Shown: positions 1 to 7,934, counted from the first letter of the stretch. The stretch is 18,452 nucleotides of DNA from CAVXDP01 sp964562925 (GCA_964562925.1 CAZLVF010000027.1:1-18452); one strand, 5' to 3'. Notes: a model not told the origin generated them from the sequence alone. Made by a program: numbers and translations.

Positions 1-109
1 CTGAAATGAGTCGGGCCACCGCGTAATTCCTAGCCAATTCGAGCTGAGTGACTTGACAATTCTCTAACCGCGCTACCTCGGTGTCTCTTCCGGGTTTGTG
101 GCTAATGAT
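1..109 (-). CDS. Possible partial gene running off the left edge
   Basis: The minus strand is open from about position 130 down to base 1, and reads as a charged, helix-like peptide containing KPGRDTEVARLENCQ and LELARNYAVARLIS. That composition looks coding. I do not recognise the family. No ATG, GTG or TTG lies in frame upstream of the charged part, so either the start uses a rare codon (the ATC/ATT pair near 104-109) or this is a remnant. Its start would sit back to back with the vapBC promoter. The rest of the gene is outside the window. Confidence 0.3.
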   Translation of the reverse strand, partial: MISHKPGRDTEVARLENCQVTQLELARNYAVARLIS

Positions 110-124
110 GTGTATAACAAAGAT

Positions 125-134
125 AAATTTTTAT
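125..134 (+). promoter_or_regulatory. TATA box of vapBC
   Basis: The AT-rich block AAATTTTTAT lies about 38 nt before the ATG at 168. With the usual archaeal spacing of about 25 nt from TATA to start of transcription, this predicts a transcript with a very short 5' leader. No Shine-Dalgarno site precedes the ATG, which fits near-leaderless expression. Confidence 0.5.
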
Positions 135-167
135 GAAAGTTATACCAGCTACCCCTCTAGACCGACC

Positions 168-443
168 ATGGGCGCTAGCACCGTCGTCATAAAAGACATC
201 GACGAAAACGCCTTCAGGAGAATGAAGGCCGAGGCGATACGAAGGGGAATGAAGATAGGCCAGGCGGCTTCCCAAGCCTTCCGTCTATGGGTTCAGGAAT
301 CAGAGTTGAGACCCCTGAAGGATCTCGACCGGTTGAAGAAGGCTGTTGAGGCCATAGAGGAAGCGAGATCGAAGCTTCGACCGATTGAAGGCTGGTCCAG
401 CGTGGAGGTAATAAGACGTTGGAGAGAACGCCCAAAGGGATAG
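168..443 (+). CDS. vapB: VapB-type ribbon-helix-helix antitoxin
   Basis: A 91-residue protein. The N-terminus (TVVIKDIDENAFRRMKAEAIRRG, shown here by its first and last residues only: TVVIKD...IRRG) has the short beta strand followed by two helices of ribbon-helix-helix DNA-binding antitoxins. The C-terminal half is charged and would wrap the toxin. I chose the ATG at 168 rather than the in-frame upstream TTG at 81 because the TATA box at 125-134 lies between them and the RHH strand begins just after this ATG. The gene overlaps the PIN-domain toxin by 25 nt, the standard antitoxin-first order. The antitoxin should neutralise the toxin and repress its own promoter; that is family knowledge. 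Exact antitoxin class is less certain than the pair itself. Confidence 0.75.
   Translation: MGASTVVIKDIDENAFRRMKAEAIRRGMKIGQAASQAFRLWVQESELRPLKDLDRLKKAVEAIEEARSKLRPIEGWSSVEVIRRWRERPKG
404..409 (+). promoter_or_regulatory. Strong Shine-Dalgarno site that fixes the vapC start
   Basis: GGAGGT lies 9 nt before the TTG at 419, inside the antitoxin reading frame. The perfect match supports TTG as the toxin start and suggests translational coupling. Confidence 0.7.
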
Positions 444-868
444 TTGTAGATGCCTCAGTAGCCGCGAAATGGCTCATTCCAGAAGAGGATAGTGACAAAG
501 CATCAAAGATCATGCGTAGCTACAGAGATGGAAGAACGGAGCTCTACGCCCCTGATCTACTGGTCTATGAGGTGGCAAACGTCCTTCGATATAGGCCTGA
601 CGTAACAACTGAGAGTTTAACTGAATATGTAGAGAACCTCTTCAAGCTTCAGCTCACCCTAATTCCTCCATCATCCGACCTGCTGTGTGAAGCCGCAACT
701 AAAGCGAGGGCGCTCGGCCTGTCTCTGTACGATGCATGCTACGTCGTCCTCGCCGAAACCTTAGCAACAAACTTGGTAACGGCGGATGAGACGCTCTATG
801 AAAAATCCAAGAGCACCGACTTGGTGTTTCTACTGAAAACTCTAGGCAAGGAATGGGACATAGACTGA
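419..868 (+). CDS. vapC: VapC-type PIN-domain ribonuclease toxin
   Basis: A 149-residue PIN-domain protein, the usual VapC length. The acidic metal-binding residues of the family are all visible: D11 (VVDASVAAKWL), E51 (LLVYEVANVL), D105 (LSLYDACYV) and D123 (LVTADETL). These coordinate Mg/Mn for single-strand RNA cleavage, typically of tRNA or rRNA. The start is TTG with a strong Shine-Dalgarno site. The gene overlaps vapB and must be co-transcribed with it. The active site appears intact, so the toxin is probably functional. RNA target cannot be told from sequence. Confidence 0.88.
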   Translation: MERTPKGIVVDASVAAKWLIPEEDSDKASKIMRSYRDGRTELYAPDLLVYEVANVLRYRPDVTTESLTEYVENLFKLQLTLIPPSSDLLCEAATKARALGLSLYDACYVVLAETLATNLVTADETLYEKSKSTDLVFLLKTLGKEWDID

Positions 869-1145
869 TAATTGCGGCTCATAGACCCGACGCGAGCGCC
901 AAGACAAAAAGTCTCTGACCTGATACACCGGAACATATCATTGAGCGATCTGAAGCCCTCCAGCAAGCTGCAAAAGAAGCCGTTGCCAACACGGAGTTCT
1001 TGACCAGTTGGACCTAGGCCATCTCGAACCATTATCTAAGCGTGTTGATATGGATGCAGACCCGTATCAATGTGGTAGATAGGCTGGTTCAACCTTGCGT
1101 GGGATGTTTTCTAGTTGAGCTGGTGATTCTAGGGAGTTTCATAAA
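869..1145. other. Intergenic stretch with a possible coding remnant
   Basis: No complete gene is visible. At 919-1017 (plus) a 32-codon open stretch reads PDTPEHIIERSEALQQAAKE and then VANTEFLTSWT before a TAG. It looks like the tail of a decayed protein, but the upstream part is closed by a stop and I cannot name a family. No convincing TATA box is seen before the ECF genes; the AT-poor sequence leaves their promoter undefined. Confidence 0.3.
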
Positions 1146-2009
1146 ATGGTTGACAAGGCGATCATCATTTCCGACCTAGCGTTCCGCTATCTGACGCGTA
1201 CAGACTGGGCCTTGGGAGGTATTACCCTCGACGTATACGAGAACGAGTTTCTCGGCGTAACCGGCGCGTCCGGAGCCGGAAAGTCGACCCTCTGCCTCTC
1301 ATTGAATGGTCTCATACCGAAGGTCATAGAGGGCACCATGCGGGGCAGCGTAAACGTAGGAGGCTTCGACACCCGTAAGACTGAGGTCTCGCAGCTCGCG
1401 AATATTGTCGGGATAGTTTTCCAGGATCCTCGTTCTCAACTGACCGGTTCAGCAATGACGGCTGAAGAGGAGGTGGCGTTCGGCTTACAGAACCTAGGCA
1501 TCCCAAGAGAACTGATGCGCGAGAGGATAGGCGAAGCGCTTGAAGCGGTTGGCCTCCAAGGCTTCGAAGCAAGAGCTCCATTCGAACTGTCGGGAGGGGA
1601 GCAACAGAGGCTTTCCCTCGCCACCGTACTTGCGATGAGGCCCAAGATCATCGTGCTCGATGAACCGACCGAACTGCTAGATCCCGAGGGTGTACTCTCC
1701 GTTATGGAAGCGATCCATCTAACTCATGAAAAATACAAGATGACGACGGTTCTCGTCTCGAACCAGCCTGAAATACTCGTTCGATACGGCCAGAGGATCA
1801 TCATCCTCAGCGTCGGCAAAATTGCTTCAGTGGACTCCCCACAGGAATTCTCGAGGAAGGTTAGATTCATCGAGAAGCTAGGCGTTAGACCTACCCAAGT
1901 CGCACAAGTGGTCTCCCAACTCGATGAGAAGGGACTCTGGAGCGGAGACTATCCCCTCGACGAATCTCAAGCAGCCGAAATGATCGAGAAACATCTCTTC
2001 AGTGATTAA
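1146..2009 (+). CDS. ecfA1: ECF transporter ATPase, first subunit
   Basis: A 287-residue cytoplasmic ABC ATPase that would energise an energy-coupling-factor vitamin/nutrient importer. Visible motifs: Walker A GASGAGKST at 40-48, Q-loop Q93 (VFQDPRSQL, the ECF-type continuation), signature LSGGE at 148-152, Walker B ending in D172-E173 (VLDEPTELLD). The H-loop histidine is missing: the segment aligning with xxTHD reads VSNQPE, placing N206 at that position. The gene starts an operon with a second ATPase 5 nt downstream, then S and T components. The ATG at 1146 is the first start in frame after the intergenic region; no clear Shine-Dalgarno site is present. Substrate is set by the S component, not by this subunit. 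The missing histidine matters together with the altered signature of the partner (see finding). Confidence 0.88.
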   Translation: MVDKAIIISDLAFRYLTRTDWALGGITLDVYENEFLGVTGASGAGKSTLCLSLNGLIPKVIEGTMRGSVNVGGFDTRKTEVSQLANIVGIVFQDPRSQLTGSAMTAEEEVAFGLQNLGIPRELMRERIGEALEAVGLQGFEARAPFELSGGEQQRLSLATVLAMRPKIIVLDEPTELLDPEGVLSVMEAIHLTHEKYKMTTVLVSNQPEILVRYGQRIIILSVGKIASVDSPQEFSRKVRFIEKLGVRPTQVAQVVSQLDEKGLWSGDYPLDESQAAEMIEKHLFSD

Positions 2010-2014
2010 TCAAG

Positions 2015-2845
2015 ATGCCGCCAGCGATTCTCGCAGAGAACCTCACTTACAGATATCCGAACGGCTACGAGGCGCTCAAGAACGTTAACCTCGAGATCGA
2101 AGCAGGAGGAACTGCAGCATTGATAGGCAGGAATGGAGCGGGGAAGACCACGCTTGCCAAACACTTCAACAGCCTACTCAAACCAACGACGGGAAGAGTC
2201 ATGGTAGACGGGATCGACGCTTCAAATCACTCCACGAGCCAGATGGCTCGAACTGTAGGCTACGTCTTCCAGAATCCAGAAGACCAGCTCTTCGGATCAA
2301 CCGTCCGCGAGGAGGTCGCGTTCGGACCGAAGAACCTCGGGATGGATCATGATGAGATCAAACAGTGCGTAGACAAGGCTCTCTCGACGGTCGGTTTATC
2401 ATCATTCGTTTCAGAGCATCCCTACAATATGAACTACGGCCAGAGGAAGATGCTATGCCTCGCATCGATCCTAGCCATGAATCCAAAGATCATAATAATG
2501 GACGAACCGAACGCTGGACAGGACTATAGCGGGCTACGTCTACTAGCATCGATTATTGACAGATTGAAACATGCGGATAAGACGATTCTAGTCATATCAC
2601 ATGACATGGAATTTGTTGCAGAACACTGCGAAAGAACGATATTGATGGCTGGCGGCACCATAGTAGGATACGGCTTAACTAGGCAGATGCTTTCAGACCC
2701 AGCAAGACTCGGACTCTGCGGCGTCCGGCCCCCTCAAGTGACGAGGTTAGCGATCAACCTATCGCCTCACGGGATAAGCTACGATATTATGACCGTCCAA
2801 GAGATGGCGGATGAGCTCATGCAGAGAAAGGGAGGCGGCAAGTAA
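2015..2845 (+). CDS. ecfA2: ECF transporter ATPase, second subunit
   Basis: A 276-residue ABC ATPase, partner of the preceding gene. Walker A GRNGAGKTT at 38-46, Q-loop Q86 (VFQNPEDQLFG, strongly ECF-like), Walker B D163-E164 (IIMDEP) and an intact H-loop H196 (VISHDME) are present. The signature is degenerate: the position of LSGGQ reads MNYGQ (139-143), and the D-loop reads NAGQD instead of TAGLD. This is the mirror image of the first ATPase, which keeps its signature but lacks the H-loop histidine. A heterodimer would thus have one consensus and one degenerate ATP site. The gene is separated from ecfA1 by 5 nt, so the two should be translated in fixed ratio. Confidence 0.88.
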   Translation: MPPAILAENLTYRYPNGYEALKNVNLEIEAGGTAALIGRNGAGKTTLAKHFNSLLKPTTGRVMVDGIDASNHSTSQMARTVGYVFQNPEDQLFGSTVREEVAFGPKNLGMDHDEIKQCVDKALSTVGLSSFVSEHPYNMNYGQRKMLCLASILAMNPKIIIMDEPNAGQDYSGLRLLASIIDRLKHADKTILVISHDMEFVAEHCERTILMAGGTIVGYGLTRQMLSDPARLGLCGVRPPQVTRLAINLSPHGISYDIMTVQEMADELMQRKGGGK

Positions 2846-2848
2846 CCG

Positions 2849-2858
2849 TTATTAAAAG
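2849..2858 (+). promoter_or_regulatory. Possible internal TATA box before the S component
   Basis: TTATTAAAAG lies about 38 nt before the ATG at 2892, in the largest gap inside the transporter genes before the T component (46 nt). It could give the S and T genes their own transcript. A GGGTGAG Shine-Dalgarno-like site follows at 2880-2886. Match to the consensus is only fair. Confidence 0.28.
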
Positions 2859-2891
2859 CTACGCTCAAGCATAGTCGTAGGGTGAGAATGA

Positions 2892-3491
2892 ATGACTGAA
2901 ACTAAGCCGTCTAGACTGAGGATAGAGTTCTCCACCTTTGGAATCGCAATGATCCCGCTGATGATCGGCATCAACGTTGTATCATCATACTTGGCCGCGG
3001 GTACGCCGATCTGGGCGGATACGCTCGGCTCGATGCTTGCAGGAATAATCATAGGTCCAATAAACGGACTGGTCGTTGGAGCGCTCACGAACATCTTCAA
3101 ATGGATCACCTTCGACCCGTTCGCTCTACCCTACTCGATAGTAAACGCGATAGTAGGACTGATAGCAGGCATCTTCGCATTATACGGTTTTGTCAAGAGA
3201 GAGGCCAAAGCTGCGCAGGTTGGTAGAACGATTCTTGTGGGCATTATACTCGCGATCGCAGCCACCTTGACGTCAACACCTCTCAACGTATACCTCTGGG
3301 GTGGCTCTACAGGCAAGGCATGGGTAGACGCTATCTTCGCAGGCTTCTTAGCCGGCGGCTGGCAGATCTTCCCAGCATCCATGGCAGCCGAATTCATCTC
3401 GGACATCACTGACAAGATCATAACATTCTTCATCGCATGGCTGATCTACACGAGGGTTCCAGGCCAGTTCGTGAAGACCGTCAGAAGCTAG
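2892..3491 (+). CDS. ECF transporter substrate-binding S component
   Basis: A 199-residue, very hydrophobic membrane protein with about six predicted membrane segments, the size and topology of S components. The N-terminal half carries the stretch PIWADTLGSMLAGIIIGPI followed by NGLVVGALTN, a pattern I associate with ECF S components that have an (x)DT(I/L)G...GP motif near helix 2. It would bind the substrate and topple in the membrane when engaged by the ATPase-T module. Substrate cannot be assigned from the sequence. The nucleoside phosphorylase-family gene shortly downstream suggests a nucleoside or base, by inference only. The ATG at 2892 follows a GGTGAG ribosome binding site; a nearby ATG at 2888 is out of frame and stops at once. 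Confidence 0.75.
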   Translation: MTETKPSRLRIEFSTFGIAMIPLMIGINVVSSYLAAGTPIWADTLGSMLAGIIIGPINGLVVGALTNIFKWITFDPFALPYSIVNAIVGLIAGIFALYGFVKREAKAAQVGRTILVGIILAIAATLTSTPLNVYLWGGSTGKAWVDAIFAGFLAGGWQIFPASMAAEFISDITDKIITFFIAWLIYTRVPGQFVKTVRS

Positions 3492-3503
3492 AGTAGAACC
3501 CTG

Positions 3504-4307
3504 ATGTCTATTCGGCTCTCCTTCATTCCACGCAGCTCGCTAATTCATCGACTTGACCCCAGAACCAAAGCGATGCTCTGGATCGCCGTAGCGGCCCCCA
3601 CACTATTCACAAACAGTATTCTCCTTTGTCTCGCCATGTTCTCCCTAACCGTAGTCCTTGCCATAGCCGGCAGGGTTGGATCAGTCTATGTCAAAAGTCT
3701 GGCGAGGATCGTCGTTCCAGTATTCATACCGATCTATTTGATCCAAGGTCTCTTCAACCCCAGTGGAAAGACACCTGTGCTATACATACTAGACTGGCTC
3801 TACTTCAGACGCGAGGGGCTGGTCTTCGCATCGATCCTTCTGACGCGTCTCCTCGCGATCTTCGGAGGAGCATACCTGCTCACGTTAACGACTCATCCCG
3901 GAGATCTGATGGCGTCGATGCAGAAGCTCGGTCTGCCGCTGAAGATAGCTTACGCACTGTTCTCCTCTCTCCAGATCGTCCCAATGATCCAGTCGAGGCT
4001 GCAATCGGTTAAGGAGGCTCAGATGTCCAGAGGCCTCGAACTTGAGAAGATCGGCATAGTCAAGAAGCTGAAGGGATACATCCCTCTCGTAACCCCGCTT
4101 CTCATGGGCGCGATAATGGAGGCGTATAGAAGGGCTATCGCACTAGAAGCGCGTGGTTTCTCATCAAAGGTCAAGAAGACATTCCTTAGGGATGTGAGAA
4201 TTCGCACGACTGATCTCGTCTTCATCGCGATAACTGTTTTAACCGTCATCGTTCTAAGCTTGGTCGTGGTCGCTGTTGTACCACAGCCTAACCCTTGGAG
4301 CCTGTAG
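3504..4307 (+). CDS. ecfT: ECF transporter transmembrane T component
   Basis: A 267-residue membrane protein that couples the two ATPases to the S component. It has an N-terminal HRLDPRTKAMLW segment typical of EcfT, several membrane segments, and two coupling-helix motifs that dock into the ATPase grooves: SRG at 175-177 (AQMSRGLE) and ARG at 216-218 (ALEARGFSS). The first is a variant of the usual Ala-Arg-Gly. The last helix ends in a short tail. It follows the S gene by 12 nt, closing a self-contained group II-like set with its own ATPases, S and T. Confidence 0.87.
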   Translation: MSIRLSFIPRSSLIHRLDPRTKAMLWIAVAAPTLFTNSILLCLAMFSLTVVLAIAGRVGSVYVKSLARIVVPVFIPIYLIQGLFNPSGKTPVLYILDWLYFRREGLVFASILLTRLLAIFGGAYLLTLTTHPGDLMASMQKLGLPLKIAYALFSSLQIVPMIQSRLQSVKEAQMSRGLELEKIGIVKKLKGYIPLVTPLLMGAIMEAYRRAIALEARGFSSKVKKTFLRDVRIRTTDLVFIAITVLTVIVLSLVVVAVVPQPNPWSL

Positions 4308-4382
4308 ACATCTTGGCAGTGTTCCGATCATCTTGGACAGCCTAGATTTGAGAACGACCTGAAACTATTACGGTGCTAAGAA

Positions 4383-5141
4383 TTGGCGAAAACGAATCTT
4401 CAACCCCACATAATGTGCGGAGACCGCGACATAAACGAGTATGTGCTCCTCCCAGGCGACCCGGGTAGGGTTCCTAGGATATGCAAGCATCTCGAGAACG
4501 CAAGAGAGATCGCAAGAAACAGAGAATATTTTACTTGCAATGGTGAAAGCCGCGGCATCCCAGTGACAGTGACGTCTACAGGGATGGGCGGTCCCTCACT
4601 CGCCATAGCTCTCCATGAACTGAGCAACCTCGGAGCCAGAACATTCATCCGAGTGGGATCATGCGGAGGACTGGGAGAGCAGGTTAAGACCGGTGACGTA
4701 GTCATCCCGATCGGCGCGGTACGAGATGAAGGAACCAGCAGAGCCTACATAGATCTCGGGTACCCAGCGGTTCCAGATTTTGAAGTCACAGACGCTCTCG
4801 TAGGATCGGCGAAGAAGCTCGGCCATCCATTTCATATCGGCATAAACAGATCACATGACTCCTTCTACATCCCAAACATACTCGAGCTCGAGGACACATG
4901 GAAGAGAAGGAATGTGATCTCAGAAGATCTTGAGACAGCTGCACTGTTCACGATCAGCAGACTAATCGGTGCTAGAGCGGGATGCGTACTGAATGTGGTT
5001 GCCGTGCACGGGCAGAGACCGGAAGAGGGAATTTCCAGGTTCGCTCTAGGAGACCCCGCATGCGAGAGAGGCGAGAGAGCCTCGATCGAAATAGCTTTGG
5101 CAGCCATTGAAGTTCTGGCAGGCCGCAAAGGTGTGAACTGA
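4383..5141 (+). CDS. Nucleoside phosphorylase family protein (uridine/purine type)
   Basis: A 252-residue NP-I family enzyme, which cleaves a nucleoside with phosphate to a base and ribose 1-phosphate. Family motifs: LPGDPGR at 23-29 (phosphate site), STGMGGPS at 65-72, RVGSCGG at 90-96 (phosphate and base), and SEDLETAAL in place of the usual EMExAAL, so the ribose-stacking methionine is leucine and the preceding acid is Asp. The SHDSFY segment resembles uridine phosphorylases. The start is TTG at 4383 with a GGTG site at 4372-4375. It lies 75 nt after the T component on the same strand and may share its transcript. Best reading is salvage of an imported nucleoside; uridine versus purine preference is open. 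Confidence 0.8.
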   Translation: MAKTNLQPHIMCGDRDINEYVLLPGDPGRVPRICKHLENAREIARNREYFTCNGESRGIPVTVTSTGMGGPSLAIALHELSNLGARTFIRVGSCGGLGEQVKTGDVVIPIGAVRDEGTSRAYIDLGYPAVPDFEVTDALVGSAKKLGHPFHIGINRSHDSFYIPNILELEDTWKRRNVISEDLETAALFTISRLIGARAGCVLNVVAVHGQRPEEGISRFALGDPACERGERASIEIALAAIEVLAGRKGVN

Positions 5142-5188
5142 CCTTAGACTGAAGAAACGTAGTTAATGAACCGGCCAGGCTGAATACC

Positions 5189-6133
5189 GTGTTTAGCATC
5201 GAGGTCGAAGGCTTGACGAGGAGGTTCGGTTCTCTCGTGGCTGTGGACAACTTGAGCTTCAAAGTCACGGAAGGTGAGGTCTTCGGTCTCTTGGGACCTA
5301 ACGGCGCTGGGAAGACAACGACTATCCGCATGCTCACCTGCCTCATCTCACCTTCAGAGGGCTCAGCCACGGTAGCCGGATACGACATTAAGGAAGACGC
5401 GCAAAAGATCAGAGAGATAGTCGGAGCTCTAACCGAAAACCCAAGTCTATACGAGAGGCTAAGCGCCTACGAGAATATGGATTTCTTCGCTGAAGCTTAC
5501 AACCTCTCCGACAAACAGGAAAAAGAGAGTAGAATCAAAGAGCTGCTTGAGTTCTTTGACCTATGGAATAGGAGACATGAGAAAGTAGGCAAGCTCTCGA
5601 GAGGAATGAAGCAGAAGCTTGCGATCGCACGGTCGCTTGTACACAACCCTCCCATGCTATTCATGGACGAGCCGACCACAGGCCTCGACCCAGAGGCAGC
5701 TAAGGGAATTAGAGACCTGATAGAAAACCTAAGCCGACGCGAGAAGCGTACGATCTTACTCTCGACGCATCGGCTCGAAGACGCTGAGAAACTCTGTAGT
5801 AGAGTCATGATCGTTAACAAAGGCAAGAAGGTGATTGTGGGAACCCCTGAAGAGCTTCGAGACAGAATAACAGCGCGACCAGTTCTGAAAATCACTTTAA
5901 AAGGATTGAATCAGAGAATCATCGAAGCTGTGAAAGAAGTTGAACGTGTTAGAGAGATCAGTGTCAACGAATCCACAGCCGAGCTGGTAGTGACTGCTGA
6001 TGACGCTGAATCGGCCACGCCTGAAGTGGTTAGAAACATCGTTCATGCTGAGGGTTTAATCCTCTCCGTCAGCATCCTCAGACCAACCCTTGAGGACGCT
6101 TACCTAAAACTGGTCAGAGAGGAGCAGACGTGA
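5189..6133 (+). CDS. ABC-type exporter ATP-binding protein
   Basis: A 314-residue ATPase of the CcmA/DrrA type that powers an ABC-2 membrane permease. Walker A GPNGAGKTT at 36-44, signature LSRGM at 136-140, Walker B MDEPTTGLDPE with D160-E161, and H-loop H194 (LSTHRLEDAE) are intact. A C-terminal extension of about 90 residues after the nucleotide domain, ending in PTLEDAYLKLV, is typical of this subfamily. The start is GTG; no other start fits the family N-terminus. Its last codon overlaps the GTG of the permease (GTGA), so they are translationally coupled. Substrate is unknown; drugs, lipids, peptides and polysaccharides are all served by this family. Confidence 0.88.
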   Translation: MFSIEVEGLTRRFGSLVAVDNLSFKVTEGEVFGLLGPNGAGKTTTIRMLTCLISPSEGSATVAGYDIKEDAQKIREIVGALTENPSLYERLSAYENMDFFAEAYNLSDKQEKESRIKELLEFFDLWNRRHEKVGKLSRGMKQKLAIARSLVHNPPMLFMDEPTTGLDPEAAKGIRDLIENLSRREKRTILLSTHRLEDAEKLCSRVMIVNKGKKVIVGTPEELRDRITARPVLKITLKGLNQRIIEAVKEVERVREISVNESTAELVVTADDAESATPEVVRNIVHAEGLILSVSILRPTLEDAYLKLVREEQT

Positions 6134-6832
6134 GAACTGAAAAAGCCATACTAGTCTTCAGGAAGGATTGGCGTGAGGTGAGTAGAAACTGGCAGGTCAT
6201 CCTGCCGATAGTTGTCATACCCTTCATCTTCTCCACATTACTTCCAGTACTCATGATGGTGATCCCGGGTTTAACGACCGCGCAGGGATCATCGACAGGC
6301 GACCTCGGCGCAATGATAGATAACCTACCCGACTATGTGAGGAACGAACTCGTTGGATTGACTGATCAACAAATCATAGTCTACGTCATGTCGGTGTATT
6401 TTCTAGCCCCGTTCTTCCTGNNNNNNNNNNNNNNNNNNNNNNNNNNNNNNNNNNNNNNNNNNNNNNNNNNNNNNNNNNNNNNNNNNNNNNNNNNNNNNNN
6501 NNNNNNNNNNNNNNNNNNNNAGACTCTTGCTCCCAAACCTGGTCTGGGTTATGTTAATCGCTGGACTCGCGCCAACCCTCGCGCTAGCAGCTATAGGTTT
6601 GACGGTTATGATCTCAGCGAGGGTGAAGGGTTTCAGAGAGGCCCAACAGATCAGCGCCGTTCTCCTAGTTCCGATCTTGGCGTTGATATTCGGTCAAATT
6701 TCAGGAGCAACCATTCTCGGTCCGATAATGATTGGAATACTAATCGCTGTTTTCGCTTTAATCGATATCATCGTATTCAACATGGGCGTAAGAATGTTCA
6801 GACGCGAAGAGATACTGCCAAGGCTTGCCTGA
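6130..6832 (+). CDS. ABC-2 type permease, interrupted by an assembly gap
   Basis: The N-terminal part (6130-6420, 97 codons) begins with KAILVFRKDWREVSRNWQ and a membrane segment VILPIVVIPFIFSTLL, characteristic of ABC-2 exporters. After the N block the protein continues in another frame relative to the placeholder length: 6521-6832 encodes LLLPNLVWVMLIAG, two or three further membrane segments and a basic tail MFRREEILPRLA before TGA. Reading straight through 100 N gives a false C-terminus of nonsense residues ending at 6849. The gap is a scaffolding placeholder, so the true gene is one intact permease of unknown missing length. It partners the ATPase just upstream. Confidence 0.75.
6421..6520. 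other. Assembly gap of 100 N
   Basis: Exactly 100 undetermined bases inside the permease gene. The round length and the frame change across it show that the number is a placeholder, not a measured gap. Confidence 0.97.
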
Positions 6833-6869
6833 AATTTCAAATCCAATGAATCCAAGAAGATGGGATCGG

Positions 6870-7934
6870 TCATTCCAGCGAGATGCGGGCAAGCTCTTTT
6901 TTGACAAACCTCTCCCGCTCATCATCCGTCATCCCAACAGCGAATTCATGCGTTCTCCGAATGAATTCTACGAGGGACTCCGTTAGTCGAGTGTATGATG
7001 AAGAGAGTGCTTCATGACCACTCTCGGCTTGAGCTACCGCTTCGCCAGCCGCTATGCCACTCTCAATCGCCAGTCGAACGCCTTCACCGGACAGATGGTT
7101 GCAGAAGCCTGCAGCATCTCCGACCAAGATCACGTCCCCCCCTCCACACAACGGCGAGCTGTATGGTATCGCTGAGGCTTCTCTACCTTCCAGCTCTAAG
7201 GGGTCGAAGGCAAATTCTCTCCTTAGCCAATCCTTGAATCTGTTAAGGGGATCTGAGGCGGACGTGTGATATCCACGAGGAATTCCCGTTCCAACTATGA
7301 GCTTCCCATCTTTCGGTATCACGTAACTGTATGCGGGTGTGATATCGCCTTTGAAGAAGGCGTAGAAGTATTCGCCAAACTCTCCTTCCGCGGACCAGCG
7401 CTCTTGCACGATAGAAAGATAATCCTGATCCAAACCGGGATAGAGTTGCCGTCTCACAGTCGAGAACATCCCGTCGGCTCCGATCAGATACTTGGTCGAG
7501 AACTCGACCGTACGCCCGTCAACCTCCACGAGAGCTTTGATGCCACTGTTTCTTTCGAACCTCACAAACTCAGCTTCATACAGCAATCTAACACCCGAGT
7601 CCTCCGCAATTTTGCGGAGCCACTCATCCAGCCTGTCACGATTCACGTTTAGAAGCCTGTAATTCTTCACGTAGCCTCCTCTGGTTCTGCCGCTCGGTGG
7701 AACATAGAAGAGTCCTATTGCAGGAGGCTTACACATAGCCTCTTTAGGAATCTCTAGGCCGAGATCCCGTAAGATGTCGATGCAGATATTTGGGAGAACG
7801 CCTCCACAGGTCTTATGCCGGTTTGACGCTCCCTTCTCCAGAAGTAATGTGCTCAGCCCTAACCGCGAGCACTTGAGCGCTGATATAGCTCCTGCCGGAC
7901 CTCCTCCAACAACTATGACATCATAGCCTCGCAT
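6870..7934 (-). CDS. lipT: LipT-like FAD-dependent oxidoreductase (geranylgeranyl reductase family)
   Basis: A 354-residue flavoprotein. The N-terminus has the FAD Rossmann motif VVGGGPAG (8-15) and the ribose-binding acid E33, followed by KTCGGVLPN. A GADGMFSTVRRQ motif and a second FAD motif VGDAAGFCNHLSGEG follow. This is the fold of archaeal geranylgeranyl reductases and related enzymes. By sequence alone it could reduce isoprenoid lipids. The context argues otherwise: it is the last of four minus-strand genes and overlaps the lipoate ligase by 22 nt. In bacterial and archaeal LipS1/LipS2 clusters a flavoprotein of this family, named LipT, is a regular member, with a suspected but unproven role supplying electrons. 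I prefer LipT for that reason. The ATG at 7934 precedes the FAD motif by the normal few residues. Confidence 0.72.
   Translation of the reverse strand: MRGYDVIVVGGGPAGAISALKCSRLGLSTLLLEKGASNRHKTCGGVLPNICIDILRDLGLEIPKEAMCKPPAIGLFYVPPSGRTRGGYVKNYRLLNVNRDRLDEWLRKIAEDSGVRLLYEAEFVRFERNSGIKALVEVDGRTVEFSTKYLIGADGMFSTVRRQLYPGLDQDYLSIVQERWSAEGEFGEYFYAFFKGDITPAYSYVIPKDGKLIVGTGIPRGYHTSASDPLNRFKDWLRREFAFDPLELEGREASAIPYSSPLCGGGDVILVGDAAGFCNHLSGEGVRLAIESGIAAGEAVAQAESGHEALSSSYTRLTESLVEFIRRTHEFAVGMTDDERERFVKKELARISLE

Noticed and set aside
1..100. tRNA-like sequence on the minus strand (GGTAGCGCGGTTAGAG)
   Set aside because: It resembles a D-arm, but no T-arm GTTCGAATC, acceptor pairing or anticodon stem can be fitted. 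The region reads better as coding.
6130..6849. A single 239-residue permease read straight through the N block
   Set aside because: The part after the gap in that frame is hydrophilic nonsense. The adjacent frame ending at 6832 has proper membrane helices.
6870..7934. Digeranylgeranylglycerophospholipid reductase for archaeal membrane lipids
   Set aside because: The fold fits, but the 22-nt overlap with the lipoate ligase and the LipS pair favour LipT. It is kept as an alternative in the feature entry.
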